DNA from: Cohnella herbarum
Lineage (GTDB): Bacteria > Bacillota > Bacilli > Paenibacillales > Paenibacillaceae
Direction of reading: 5' to 3'
Assembly: GCF_012849095.1 (NCBI RefSeq)
Contig: NZ_CP051680.1
Span: forward strand, 4,242,501-4,306,500
Length of the DNA stretch: 64,000 nucleotides
Part shown: positions 43,813-51,827 of the stretch, in pieces
How the letters are laid out: each line of letters starts with the position of its first letter
Numbering within the stretch: position 1 is the stretch's first letter
Notes under the pieces: generated by a model
The model's input: the letters and a program-made list of their open reading frames with translations, nothing else
Database searches by the model: none
What the model was told of the DNA's origin: nothing
Position numbers and translations under genes: made by a program

Positions 43813-44681
43813 TAAACTTCTACCTCCCGCTTATCGAGGAATTTCCTTAACGTGACCGTCAACGTGATGACGATTACGAATATGATCAACTCGCCCGCGG
43901 TAGCCAGTCCGTAACGGCCCATGGCGAATTGTTTGTAGACTAATGTTTTTAACACTTCCGAATAATAACCCGGTCCTCCGCCCGTCGTGACGTAAACGAG
44001 ATCGAATTTCGTCAAACCGACGATAAGCGCGAAAATGATGTTGGCGTTAAACGCGGACGCAAGCATCGGAAACGTAATATAGCGGAATTTCTTCCACGGC
44101 CCGGCTCCGTCTATGGAGGCCGATTCCATCATATCGGAAGGGATCGTCTGAAGCGCCGCGATAAAGATCGCCAGGTGGAAGCCGGCGGATTTCCAGACGT
44201 CGATGAAAACAAGGGAATAGATAACCTGTCCTTTGTCGATTAGCCAATTAAGCGCCAAAAAATCCAAGCCTATTGCGCGCAATGCCTTATTCAGTACGCC
44301 GATTTCCGGATGCATGACCGCGGTGAACAGCACGCCGATCGCGATATAGCTAAGCACGTAAGGGGAGAAAAAAATCGTTCTGAAAAAGTTGCTGGCGATG
44401 CAATGATAAAGCGCCATGGCCAGCGCAAGGGAAATGACGACTTTCAAGATGATCGACATGATCGTAAAGATAGCCGTATTGGTCAACGCCGTAGAAAACA
44501 CCGGATTTTGGAACATTTCGACAAAGTTGCTGAATCCGGAAAACTTCGCGGATGTCAAATTCCAGTCGGTAAACGCGTAGTAAAAGCTGAACAGCGTTGG
44601 CAAAACGAAAAAAATGCCGTAGATGAGCAGCCAGGGAATAACGAAGCTAATCGAGTATGTTTTGCGTTCGAGTTTATGCAA
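43812..44681 (-). CDS. Sugar ABC transporter permease, MalF type
   Basis: About 289 residues from a TTG at 44681, which follows GGGGAGA with a short spacer. The open frame extends to 44726, but that part is an intergenic hairpin, so the shorter start is preferred. Six helices follow a short basic N-terminus (KLERKTYSISFVIPWLLIYG). The EAA loop is MESASIDGAGPWKKFRYITF. It is translationally coupled to the next permease. Confidence 0.9.
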   Translation of the reverse strand: MHKLERKTYSISFVIPWLLIYGIFFVLPTLFSFYYAFTDWNLTSAKFSGFSNFVEMFQNPVFSTALTNTAIFTIMSIILKVVISLALAMALYHCIASNFFRTIFFSPYVLSYIAIGVLFTAVMHPEIGVLNKALRAIGLDFLALNWLIDKGQVIYSLVFIDVWKSAGFHLAIFIAALQTIPSDMMESASIDGAGPWKKFRYITFPMLASAFNANIIFALIVGLTKFDLVYVTTGGGPGYYSEVLKTLVYKQFAMGRYGLATAGELIIFVIVITLTVTLRKFLDKREVEV

Positions 44682-44698
44682 TATAATCTCCCCTATCC

Positions 44699-44730
44699 GA
44701 TATTGGAGCCCCTTGCGGGACTCCAATATC
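44699..44730 (-). terminator. Intra-operon hairpin between rhamnoside binding protein and permease
   Basis: A 10-bp perfect stem GATATTGGAG/CTCCAATATC with an inner CCC/GGG and a GCAA-type loop. No T run follows, so an RNA-stabilising 3' structure is more likely than a terminator. It occupies the same place as the hairpin at 31680-31720. Confidence 0.7.
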
Positions 44731-44746
44731 CGTTATGCTCCATCCA

Positions 44747-46093
44747 TCAGAAACCCGGGGCGCCTTTTGCTTTCGCGTTTTTCGCCAGGATATCGGACAG
44801 TTCCGCCGCGAGGTCCGCTCCCGTCTTCTGACCCATCAATATTTCTTGTACCGTCTGACCGAACGCGCCCATGTTGGCAACGACGCTGAAGTCTACCGTA
44901 GCGAATTGCTTCGCCGTCTTGGTCACGCCGATCATTTCTTTTATCGGATCCAGCAGCTTCGACTCATCCAGCTCGATACCTTTGTAAGCCGGAACGCCGG
45001 CGGCCGGCAACGTTTCGAAGTAGATCTTCTGACCTTCGGAAGACGCGAAGTATTCAATATATTTCTTGACCGCGTCGGCATTTTTGCTCGATTGCGGAAT
45101 TCCGTAGATCATTGGAGGCCATACGGTAACCGTTTTATCGCCGGCAACCGGCCACGGGAAGAAGCCCAGGTCGTTGATTTTGTCCGGATACGTATCCAAA
45201 ATAGAGCTGTAGATGCTTGTCAGCACCGGATACATGGCCGCTTTGCCTTCGGCAATCGCTTGCTGGCCGTTCGCGTAAGTCGCCGACAAATAATCGGTGT
45301 TCACGTAACCTTGGTCGACCATCTTCTTCATCGTATCGAATGCTTCGATGAAGTTCTTCGCGTCCTTGAACGTCGCTTTATTCGCATTGATATTGTCCAA
45401 GATGCCCGGGCTTTGCAACTGGTCGTACGAGAATGCCGCGAGTCCCGGAATTTGCAGCGTCCACGAATCTTTCGCCGACAAGTAGAACGGAATTTTGCCG
45501 GCCGCTTTCAGCTTCTCGCTGGCGGCGAACAACTCGTCCAACGTTTGCGGGATGCTGACACCCGCATCGGCGAACGCTTTTTTATTATACGCGATGCCGC
45601 CGAACTTCAGCGCCTGACCCGGAACGCCGTATACTTTGCCGTCCGGTTCCACGTAATACTGCTTGATGTCTTCCAATATTTCTTGAACGATCGGCATATC
45701 GGACAAATCCATAAGCTTGTCTTTCGCCTGAAGATCGTCTCTCGTTCTTGCGCCCGGGTGATAGCTGATCAAATCCGGAAGATCGTTCGTGCCGGCCTTT
45801 ACTTTATAGATTTGCTCCATCTGCTCAAGCGGCAACACCTGAATGTCGAGTTCGGTTCCGACCGCGTCGCCGATCGCATTCATCCATTTGTCCCGGCTAG
45901 GGCTGTCTCCTCCAACCGCATGCGAAATCGTGACTTTCTTGCCCGGAGCCGCGCCCTCGGTTGCAACCGGACTGGCGGAGCCGGATGCGCCGCCGTTGCC
46001 GGCATTGTTGGCGTCGTTGCCGCCGCAAGCGGTAAGCGCTGCTACGCTTACGATGGATAAGGATAATAGCATCGTACGGAATTTGAAATTCAT
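44747..46093 (-). CDS. Sugar ABC transporter solute-binding lipoprotein
   Basis: About 448 residues from the ATG at 46093 (GGGAGGTCA about 10 nt upstream). The frame is open further to 46204, but that part overlaps the preceding SDR gene and lacks signal-peptide character. The lipobox is VAALTAC followed by GGND and an Ala/Gly/Ser linker. The mature protein is a family-1 extracellular binding protein. It is encoded between sugar dehydrogenase genes and the permeases, and probably binds a rhamnose-containing glycoside. Confidence 0.9.
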   Translation of the reverse strand: MNFKFRTMLLSLSIVSVAALTACGGNDANNAGNGGASGSASPVATEGAAPGKKVTISHAVGGDSPSRDKWMNAIGDAVGTELDIQVLPLEQMEQIYKVKAGTNDLPDLISYHPGARTRDDLQAKDKLMDLSDMPIVQEILEDIKQYYVEPDGKVYGVPGQALKFGGIAYNKKAFADAGVSIPQTLDELFAASEKLKAAGKIPFYLSAKDSWTLQIPGLAAFSYDQLQSPGILDNINANKATFKDAKNFIEAFDTMKKMVDQGYVNTDYLSATYANGQQAIAEGKAAMYPVLTSIYSSILDTYPDKINDLGFFPWPVAGDKTVTVWPPMIYGIPQSSKNADAVKKYIEYFASSEGQKIYFETLPAAGVPAYKGIELDESKLLDPIKEMIGVTKTAKQFATVDFSVVANMGAFGQTVQEILMGQKTGADLAAELSDILAKNAKAKGAPGF

Positions 46094-46181
46094 CTGAGAA
46101 ATGACCTCCCTGTTTTTGATAAAGCGGAATGTTATATGATCAATCAACGGACCGGCGATTCTCCTACGGAAGATCGCCCGC

Positions 46182-46937
46182 TTACATCGCGAGCAATCCT
46201 CCATCGACGTATACCGTCGTTCCGGTAATATAATCCGAATCTTCGTGCGCGAGGAATACCGCCGTGCCCGCCAGATCTTCGGGGGCTCCCATGCGGCCCC
46301 AAGGAATTCTCTTGACCGTTTCTTCCCTCATTCCCGGTTTAGCGAATTCCTCCATGCTGATATCGGTGTCGATGACGCCGGCGCCGATCGCGTTTACGTT
46401 AATGCCGTGCTCCGCCAGCTCGAGAGCCATGCACTTGGTCATAATTTTGATTCCGCCCTTAGTCATGGCGTATTGGGTCAAGTGCGCCGTACCGACCTCT
46501 TCGGAGATAGACGACATATTGATGATTTTGCCGCCTTTTCCTTGACGAATCATCTCCTTGGCCGCACGCTGGCCGCTGAAGAAAGTGCCGAACAAATTCA
46601 CGTCCCATATTTTCCGTACGGTTTCCGGTTCAACCTCGACGAACGGTTTAAATATGGCAATTCCGGCGTTGTTCACGACGATGTTGATCTCGCCGTACGT
46701 TTCGAGCGTCTTATCGTACAGATGATTAATCTGATCCAAATCGGCAATATTACAAGCAATACCGATCGCGGAGCCGCCTTCCTTGCGGATCGATGCAGCC
46801 ACTTCCTCGCACAGCGCCGCATTCGTTCCGGAGACGACGACGTTCGCGCCTTCCCTTCCGAAGCGTTCGGCGATACCTCTGCCGATTCCCCGCGTGCTAC
46901 CGGTGACGATAGCCGTCTTTCCCGCTAATCTGCTCAT
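46182..46937 (-). CDS. SDR-family NAD(P)-dependent oxidoreductase
   Basis: 251 residues, a classical short-chain dehydrogenase. The cofactor motif is TGSTRGIG (residues 12-19), the structural motif NNAG is near residue 89, and the catalytic Ser (MSSISEE) and Tyr-x-x-x-Lys (YAMTK) lie near residues 141 and 155. The C-terminus is DYITGTTVYVDGG. In this operon it may oxidise L-rhamnose or a 3-deoxy-2-keto sugar acid. Gluconate 5-dehydrogenase-type activity is another possibility. It follows the alcohol dehydrogenase gene by one nucleotide. Confidence 0.88.
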   Translation of the reverse strand: MSRLAGKTAIVTGSTRGIGRGIAERFGREGANVVVSGTNAALCEEVAASIRKEGGSAIGIACNIADLDQINHLYDKTLETYGEINIVVNNAGIAIFKPFVEVEPETVRKIWDVNLFGTFFSGQRAAKEMIRQGKGGKIINMSSISEEVGTAHLTQYAMTKGGIKIMTKCMALELAEHGINVNAIGAGVIDTDISMEEFAKPGMREETVKRIPWGRMGAPEDLAGTAVFLAHEDSDYITGTTVYVDGGLLAM

Positions 46938-46938
46938 A

Positions 46939-47958
46939 CTAACGCTCTCCTTCGGATGGATTGATGATAATCTTGCTGAATTTGGCGCTCCCGTCGGTTA
47001 ACGCTTCGAAATTGTCTATCGCTTCCGTCAAGCTGCAAGTCGTCGACCACTGCTCTCTCGTGATTTTACCTTGAGAAAGCAGATTGACCGCCTGTTCGAA
47101 GTCGTCATCCGAATACGTATAAGAGCCGACGATCGTGATTTCCTGACGAACGACATGGTTCATGGAAAGTAACGATTGATCTTGACCCAGACCTACGGAG
47201 ACGATCGTCCCGCCCGGATTGACGTTGCGGATCGCTTGCTCGCGAGTGGACTGTACGCCGACGCAATCGATGATCGTATCGACTCCGCGAGCTCCGAACA
47301 AACTTGCGTGCGCTTCTTCCGCTTGTTCCGGCGTCGCGACCTCCGCCCCTAACCCTTTAGCGAAACCCAATCGGTCCTGCTGTCTGTCGATGACCAGAAC
47401 GCGATGCGCTCCCATCGTCAACGCTGCCTGCAACGTCAGCAATCCAATCGGACCAGCGCCGTAGATCATGAGATCCTCATAGGGGCCCAAGCCTAGCTTT
47501 ACCGCATGAATGCATACCGCAAGCGGTTCCGCTAGCGAAGCCAGATTGGCATCCATCTCCGTCGGTACCCGGTACATATTGCTCGCGGGAACGGCGACGC
47601 ACTCGGCGAATGCTCCCGGACGATGAATGCCGACGATCTGACGATTGCGGCAAATGTTTCCTTTGCCGATCCGGCAACGATCGCAAGCGCCGCAGGAGAT
47701 GAGCGGATTTACGATAACTTTGTCTCCGACCCCGAAATCGCCGACGTCGTCGCCCAACTTATCGATCACTCCGCAAAATTCGTGCCCCATAACGAGAGGC
47801 GCTTTCCTGATACTGCTATGCCCCAAATATCCTTCCAACTCGCTGCCGCATATGCCAACGGCCACGACGCGAAGAATAGCTTCCCCGGGTTTCGGTTCCG
47901 GAATGGCGTGCTCTTCGAGAGACAACTGCTTTGGACCCTGATATACCAATGCTTTCAT
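46939..47958 (-). CDS. Zinc-dependent medium-chain alcohol/sugar dehydrogenase
   Basis: About 339 residues from the ATG at 47958; the frame is open to 47991 but MKALVYQGPKQLSLEE is the typical family start. The catalytic zinc ligands lie in GICGSELEGY and GHEFCG. The structural zinc cysteines are in CGACDRCRIGKGNIC, and the NAD-binding motif is YGAGPIGLL near residue 165. It resembles sorbitol/threonine/galactitol dehydrogenases. With the SDR it forms a two-dehydrogenase set expected to oxidise sugars or sugar acids. Confidence 0.88.
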   Translation of the reverse strand: MKALVYQGPKQLSLEEHAIPEPKPGEAILRVVAVGICGSELEGYLGHSSIRKAPLVMGHEFCGVIDKLGDDVGDFGVGDKVIVNPLISCGACDRCRIGKGNICRNRQIVGIHRPGAFAECVAVPASNMYRVPTEMDANLASLAEPLAVCIHAVKLGLGPYEDLMIYGAGPIGLLTLQAALTMGAHRVLVIDRQQDRLGFAKGLGAEVATPEQAEEAHASLFGARGVDTIIDCVGVQSTREQAIRNVNPGGTIVSVGLGQDQSLLSMNHVVRQEITIVGSYTYSDDDFEQAVNLLSQGKITREQWSTTCSLTEAIDNFEALTDGSAKFSKIIINPSEGER

Positions 47959-48000
47959 CGTTGCAACAATCCCCCAGTCCATCGTTCGCAACCCGAACGT

Positions 48001-48969
48001 CTACTTGCCTACTCCGTTCACGACGTGCAGCAGCGGTTCCCCGCTGAACAATCTCTTGATTTCCAGCGCGGCGTACTCCTGCAAGCGCAGAAGCGAGCTT
48101 TCGGAATACCACGCGCAATGGCTCGTTACGATGGAGTTATCCATCTTCAGCAGCGGACTGTCCGGCGCGATCGGTTCTTGTTCCAATACGTCCAGCGCCG
48201 CTCCTGCAATTTCTCCGTTCCGCAATGCGTTAATCAGCGCCTCCGTGTCGATCGTTCCGCCTCTGGACGTGTTAACGAGGAAACTCGTCGATTTCATAGT
48301 CTTAAAGGCATTTTCGTTGAAAACGTGTTTCGTCTCTTTCGTCAGCGGCATGTGAACCGTCAAGATGTCGCTGCGCGATAACAACGTATCCCAATCCACC
48401 TTCTCCACGCCAAGCCGCGCGAACGCTTCTTCGTTCACGAACGGGTCGTACCCGATCGCTTTCATGCCGAAAGCCTGCGCCCGATGCAGAACCGCTTTCG
48501 CGATATTGCCGAATCCGGCTACGCCGATCGTTTTCTCCTGCAAACCGATGATCGGCCGGCAAGGCGATATTTCCCATATTCCATCTCGCACGCGCTGCAC
48601 GACCTGCGGAATTTTCCTAACGATGGCCAGCATCAGCGAAAGGGTATGGTCCGCCACTTCCTGAACCGCATAGTCGGGAACGTTAACGACGGGAATATCG
48701 CGGCGCTTCGCCGCTTCAAGATCTACATTGTCGACTCCGATGCCGTATCTGACGATGACTTTGCATTTCGTAAACTTCTCGATCGCTTCCGCCGTTACCG
48801 GAGCCCATTGCGTGAGCACCGCGTCCGCGTCGCGGCACAACTCGGCGACTTCCTCCGCCGTTTTGCATTGCCCCGTGGCGAACGTAAAGCCTAGCGGCTT
48901 CAATATGCGTTTCTCTTGCTCCAAGTCGGGAAATCCGGAATCCGTAACCGCTACTAAATAATTGCTCAT
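48001..48969 (-). CDS. D-2-hydroxyacid dehydrogenase family protein
   Basis: 322 residues. The catalytic Arg lies in VIVRYGIGVDNVDLEAA near residue 75. The Rossmann motif is GVAGFGNIA near residue 150. The catalytic acid region is VLEQEPIAPDSPLL and the catalytic His is in VTSHCAWYSE near residue 285. These enzymes interconvert 2-keto and D-2-hydroxy acids (phosphoglycerate or glyoxylate/hydroxypyruvate reductase type). In this operon it may reduce a keto-acid product. 13 nt separate it from the cyclase gene. Confidence 0.88.
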   Translation of the reverse strand: MSNYLVAVTDSGFPDLEQEKRILKPLGFTFATGQCKTAEEVAELCRDADAVLTQWAPVTAEAIEKFTKCKVIVRYGIGVDNVDLEAAKRRDIPVVNVPDYAVQEVADHTLSLMLAIVRKIPQVVQRVRDGIWEISPCRPIIGLQEKTIGVAGFGNIAKAVLHRAQAFGMKAIGYDPFVNEEAFARLGVEKVDWDTLLSRSDILTVHMPLTKETKHVFNENAFKTMKSTSFLVNTSRGGTIDTEALINALRNGEIAGAALDVLEQEPIAPDSPLLKMDNSIVTSHCAWYSESSLLRLQEYAALEIKRLFSGEPLLHVVNGVGK

Positions 48970-48982
48970 GTTGCCCTCCTGC

Positions 48983-49627
48983 TTATGATTTCAACATCGC
49001 CAGCGCCCTGACCGGGGATCCGTCTCGTCCCTTGATTCGCAAGGGGGCCGCCATGAAGAAAAATTCGTCCGTTCCGACGTCGCCTAAATTCGCCAAGCCC
49101 TCCACGATTACGATTTCCGCTTTCAGCAATATTTTGTGGACCGGATCGAAGTCGGTCGGATTCGGCGTCGGCGCGTCCATGCCGATCATTGCGATTCGGC
49201 GCTCCGCCAGCCATTCGGCCAATTCGATCGTCATATAAGGGAAATCGGAAAAATAATGTTTTTGCGGATATTGCTTGTGCCAGTCCGTCCGATAAATCAA
49301 TCTCGTTCCTTCGCCGATCCGATCCGCCACGTGAGCGAAATCTTCCACGGTTAACGGTTCCTTCGGCTTCTTATGGGACAAGTCGACGAGCAACGCCTCA
49401 CCGATGCATTTGTTCAGATCCAGCTGATCGACCGTCTTCCCCTCGTCCAAGAAGTGAAACGGCGCGTCCAGATGCGTTCCCTGATGCGTGCTCATCACAA
49501 GCTGGGAAATGTTATATCCCATGCTGTCGACCGTATGATGGACGATAACGGCGCATTTCGGATCGAGAGCGAACGTAGGCGCCGCATGATAGATGTCTAA
49601 CGATAGATCAACGAATTTTCCGCTCAT
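48983..49627 (-). CDS. Cyclase/kynurenine-formamidase-family metal hydrolase
   Basis: First gene of the ten-gene operon, about 214 residues from the ATG at 49627 (GGAGG 8 nt upstream; the in-frame TTG at 49645 lies in that site). The family metal motif HQGTHLDAPFHF is near residue 49, with further ligands expected in GMDAPTPNPTDFDP. Members hydrolyse N-formylkynurenine, cyclic amides or lactones. No tryptophan pathway gene is present, so a lactonase-like role on an oxidised sugar lactone is a reasonable hypothesis, not shown. Confidence 0.82.
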   Translation of the reverse strand: MSGKFVDLSLDIYHAAPTFALDPKCAVIVHHTVDSMGYNISQLVMSTHQGTHLDAPFHFLDEGKTVDQLDLNKCIGEALLVDLSHKKPKEPLTVEDFAHVADRIGEGTRLIYRTDWHKQYPQKHYFSDFPYMTIELAEWLAERRIAMIGMDAPTPNPTDFDPVHKILLKAEIVIVEGLANLGDVGTDEFFFMAAPLRIKGRDGSPVRALAMLKS

Positions 49628-49647
49628 GGTTACAACCTCCAACAAAA

Positions 49648-49661
49648 GATATATCCAATTT
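49648..49661. promoter_or_regulatory. Candidate operator, copy 1 (GATATATCCAATTT)
   Basis: A 14-bp sequence repeated exactly at 49843-49856, 195 bp away in the divergent control region. An inverted partial match, TATATTGGAT, lies at 49775-49784. It is a likely binding site of the GntR/LacI hybrid repressor. This copy overlaps the leader of the first operon gene. Confidence 0.55.
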
Positions 49662-49702
49662 CAAAAGCGATAAATCGGTAAAATAAATCGTTGAGTTAGA
49701 TC

Positions 49703-49716
49703 GGTAAGCGTTTGCA
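49703..49716. promoter_or_regulatory. Catabolite-responsive element (cre)-like site 1
   Basis: GGTAAGCGTTTGCA matches the CcpA consensus TGWAANCGNTNWCA at 12 of 14 positions. It lies about 75-90 nt upstream of the first operon gene, consistent with glucose repression. Confidence 0.45.
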
Positions 49717-49842
49717 CCGTTAGATTAACACCACTTTATTGGTTATGTCAATATCTTAAATGGTATAACTTTATTATATTGGATCTAATATTATAACTAT
49801 ACCCAAAACAAAGACGTGCGACATTTTTGTCCAGCGCTTATC

Positions 49843-49856
49843 GATATATCCAATTT
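49843..49856. promoter_or_regulatory. Candidate operator, copy 2 (GATATATCCAATTT)
   Basis: Exact second copy of the 14-bp site at 49648-49661. Two sites about 195 bp apart could allow DNA looping by the repressor. Confidence 0.55.
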
Positions 49857-49891
49857 AGGAAAATAATGATCTCTTAGCCCGCTCAGCGAGA

Positions 49892-49905
49892 TGAAAGCGC
49901 TCGCA
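49892..49905. promoter_or_regulatory. Catabolite-responsive element (cre)-like site 2
   Basis: TGAAAGCGCTCGCA matches TGWAANCGNTNWCA at 13 of 14 positions. It is the best cre match I found in the window. Confidence 0.55.
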
Positions 49906-49991
49906 ACAGAGAGTATCATTGTATATTGGGCATGTCAATACATGGCCAGTCTTTCATGATTTTCATAAAGATTGCTCAATTTAGACCAATG

Positions 49992-50020
49992 TTGATACAT
50001 TGATAATAATGTTATATACT
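49992..50020 (+). promoter_or_regulatory. Promoter of the GntR/LacI hybrid regulator gene
   Basis: -35 TTGATA (49992-49997), 17-nt spacer, -10 TATACT (50015-50020). It lies 65 nt before the ATG. Confidence 0.65.
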
Positions 50021-50084
50021 TTAACCGAATCGAAGGATTAAGCATGTTTTTCATTAGAATAACGACTCGGAGTGAATCTTAAAG

Positions 50085-51224
50085 ATGAGCACGAAGAAAC
50101 CCTTATATTCGCAAATCCAAGACTATATTATGAACCAAATAGACAAAGGAACTTGGCCGCCGCATTATCAAATTCCCCCGGAACGAGAAATAGCCGACCA
50201 ATTTCAAGTCAGCCGCATAACGGCTAAACACGCCATGCTCGGACTCGTCAACGATGGATATCTCTACCGGCACCGCGGTAAAGGTACGTTCGTCACGGAT
50301 AGAAACGATCATCCTCCGCAACAGGAAACCGTAACGCCGATATTCGCTCCTAAACCGCAGCCAAACAAAAAATTGATCGGTTTCATCATGCCTTGGATGG
50401 AATCCTATTACTCTTCCCTTCTAATCTCGGGGGTCGAAGCTGCTCTTACTCAGCTTTCTTATCATTTCGTATACAAACGGATCTCGAACCGAGAGGAAGA
50501 ATCGAAGGCGATCCACGACTTCCTGAACATTCCCGTCGACGGAATGATTATCGTGGCCAGTCAAGGAGAGCAGCATTTCAATGACGACATCGTCCGGTTG
50601 GTGTTGAACAAGCACCCTGTCGTACTTGTAGAAAGAACGATGCGGGATATCCGCACGAACGGCGTATACTGCAACACGAAGGAAATCGGGATGTTGATGG
50701 TCGATTACTTGCACAAACGCGAGGCGAAAAATATAGCGCTCGTCACCTATCCTCCCTTGTATACGATCGGAGTCAGCGACCGGGTGAACGGATTCCAAAA
50801 CGCCCTCCTTCAGAAAGGACTGGAACCTCTTTCTCTCGAGAGGATTTTATCGATTTCCACCGATATTCTGGATCAGTCGAATAACGAGGGCATTCCATCG
50901 GAGATGATAGCTTTCTTGGAAAACAACCGTAATCTCGATGCGATCGCGACCGTAGACGCTTTGCTAGCGCAATACATCGGCAAAGCTTGCGTGAAGCTGA
51001 ACCTCGAGCATATCGACATTATCTGCTGCGACCAGCCATTGCTGTACCCGGACTGCGTGTCTCCGATCGCGTACATCGATCAGTCTCCGTTCGAGATGGG
51101 TACTATCGCGGCGCAAATGATCGTGGATTCCATCGTAAACCATACCGAGCCTCGCAAGCAGACGATCACTCCGAAACTCGTTGAAATCTCTGGCGAGCCT
51201 GTCTATTCTAGCACCAAGAACTGA
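50085..51224 (+). CDS. GntR-family regulator with LacI-type sensor domain (AraR-like architecture)
   Basis: 379 residues. The N-terminal ~70 residues are a GntR winged helix (YSQIQDYIMNQIDKGTW, IPPEREIADQFQVSRITAKH). A linker leads to a periplasmic-binding-protein-like domain (LIGFIMPWMESYYSSLLISG near residue 97, ITPKLVEISGEPV at the end), as in B. subtilis AraR. It is divergent from the rhamnoside operon and probably its repressor, with a sugar or sugar-acid inducer. Repeated 14-bp candidate operators and cre-like sites fill the shared intergenic region. Confidence 0.9.
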   Translation: MSTKKPLYSQIQDYIMNQIDKGTWPPHYQIPPEREIADQFQVSRITAKHAMLGLVNDGYLYRHRGKGTFVTDRNDHPPQQETVTPIFAPKPQPNKKLIGFIMPWMESYYSSLLISGVEAALTQLSYHFVYKRISNREEESKAIHDFLNIPVDGMIIVASQGEQHFNDDIVRLVLNKHPVVLVERTMRDIRTNGVYCNTKEIGMLMVDYLHKREAKNIALVTYPPLYTIGVSDRVNGFQNALLQKGLEPLSLERILSISTDILDQSNNEGIPSEMIAFLENNRNLDAIATVDALLAQYIGKACVKLNLEHIDIICCDQPLLYPDCVSPIAYIDQSPFEMGTIAAQMIVDSIVNHTEPRKQTITPKLVEISGEPVYSSTKN

Positions 51225-51417
51225 AAAGCTTCTGAATCATTAGTAAATACGTCGGAATCCCTTTCTCAATGTAGATAAGCTGAATTCTGTATGACAAGAA
51301 TGACAAAAACACCCGGTCTCGGTATCCCTGACGGTTCCGAGCAATGATTGATCGACTCGCTGTATGGGAGAGAGGGCCTATAGAATACCTATATAACCCC
51401 CTCCCATCAGGCACTAC

Positions 51418-51653
51418 GTGTAAAAAGTCACTTAGTTGTTCCGGCACTCGGCAGCTTTCCAATCTAAGTGTAAAATGTGCAATTAGATGTCTCGGTACTC
51501 GCCAGCTTTCTAGTCTAAGTGTAAAATGTGCAATTAGTTAGCGGATGATCTGCTTAGATCGGCCAAGGTACCCGAATTAGATGTATTTTTTACACTTAGA
51601 ATTCTCATCGAAAGAAATACACATCATCTAGATGTACTTTTTACACTTAGATG
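51418..51653. repeat. Repeat cluster B: three forward then two inverted ~25-nt motifs
   Basis: Copies start near 51418, 51465 and 51514 (forward: TCTAAGTGTAAAATGTGCAA and variants) and 51577 and 51627 (inverted). Spacings are about 48, 49, 63 and 50 nt. The forward units also share a following TCGGCAGCTTTC-like stretch. Cluster A at 33446-33636 has the same motif and the same spacing pattern. The region from 51225 to 51417 contains no recognisable gene. Confidence 0.78.
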
Positions 51654-51670
51654 CTGAGGCTTGCCATCTT

Positions 51671-51760
51671 GCTCGTGCATCTAGCTTGTGCATCTAGCTC
51701 GTGCATCTAGGCCTGTGAATCTAGCTTATTCATCTAGCCTGTGAATCCAGCTTGAATCCT
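51671..51760. repeat. 13-bp tandem repeat (GCTCGTGCATCTA-type), about seven units
   Basis: Units GCTCGTGCATCTA and GCTTGTGCATCTA alternate, then drift (GCCTGTGAATCCA, and others). It directly follows repeat cluster B. Since 13 is not a multiple of three it cannot encode a repeat peptide. Confidence 0.8.
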
Positions 51761-51793
51761 GCTTGAACATGAACTTAATACTTCCCGACTTCC

Positions 51794-51826
51794 GACAAAA
51801 CCGCCCCACGTAGAGGCGGTTTTGTC
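51794..51826 (-). terminator. Terminator of the MFS transporter gene
   Basis: A perfect 12-bp stem GACAAAACCGCC/GGCGGTTTTGTC with a 9-nt loop begins 2 nt after the stop codon. The T tract is built into the stem; it may work in both directions. Confidence 0.85.
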
Positions 51827-51827
51827 A

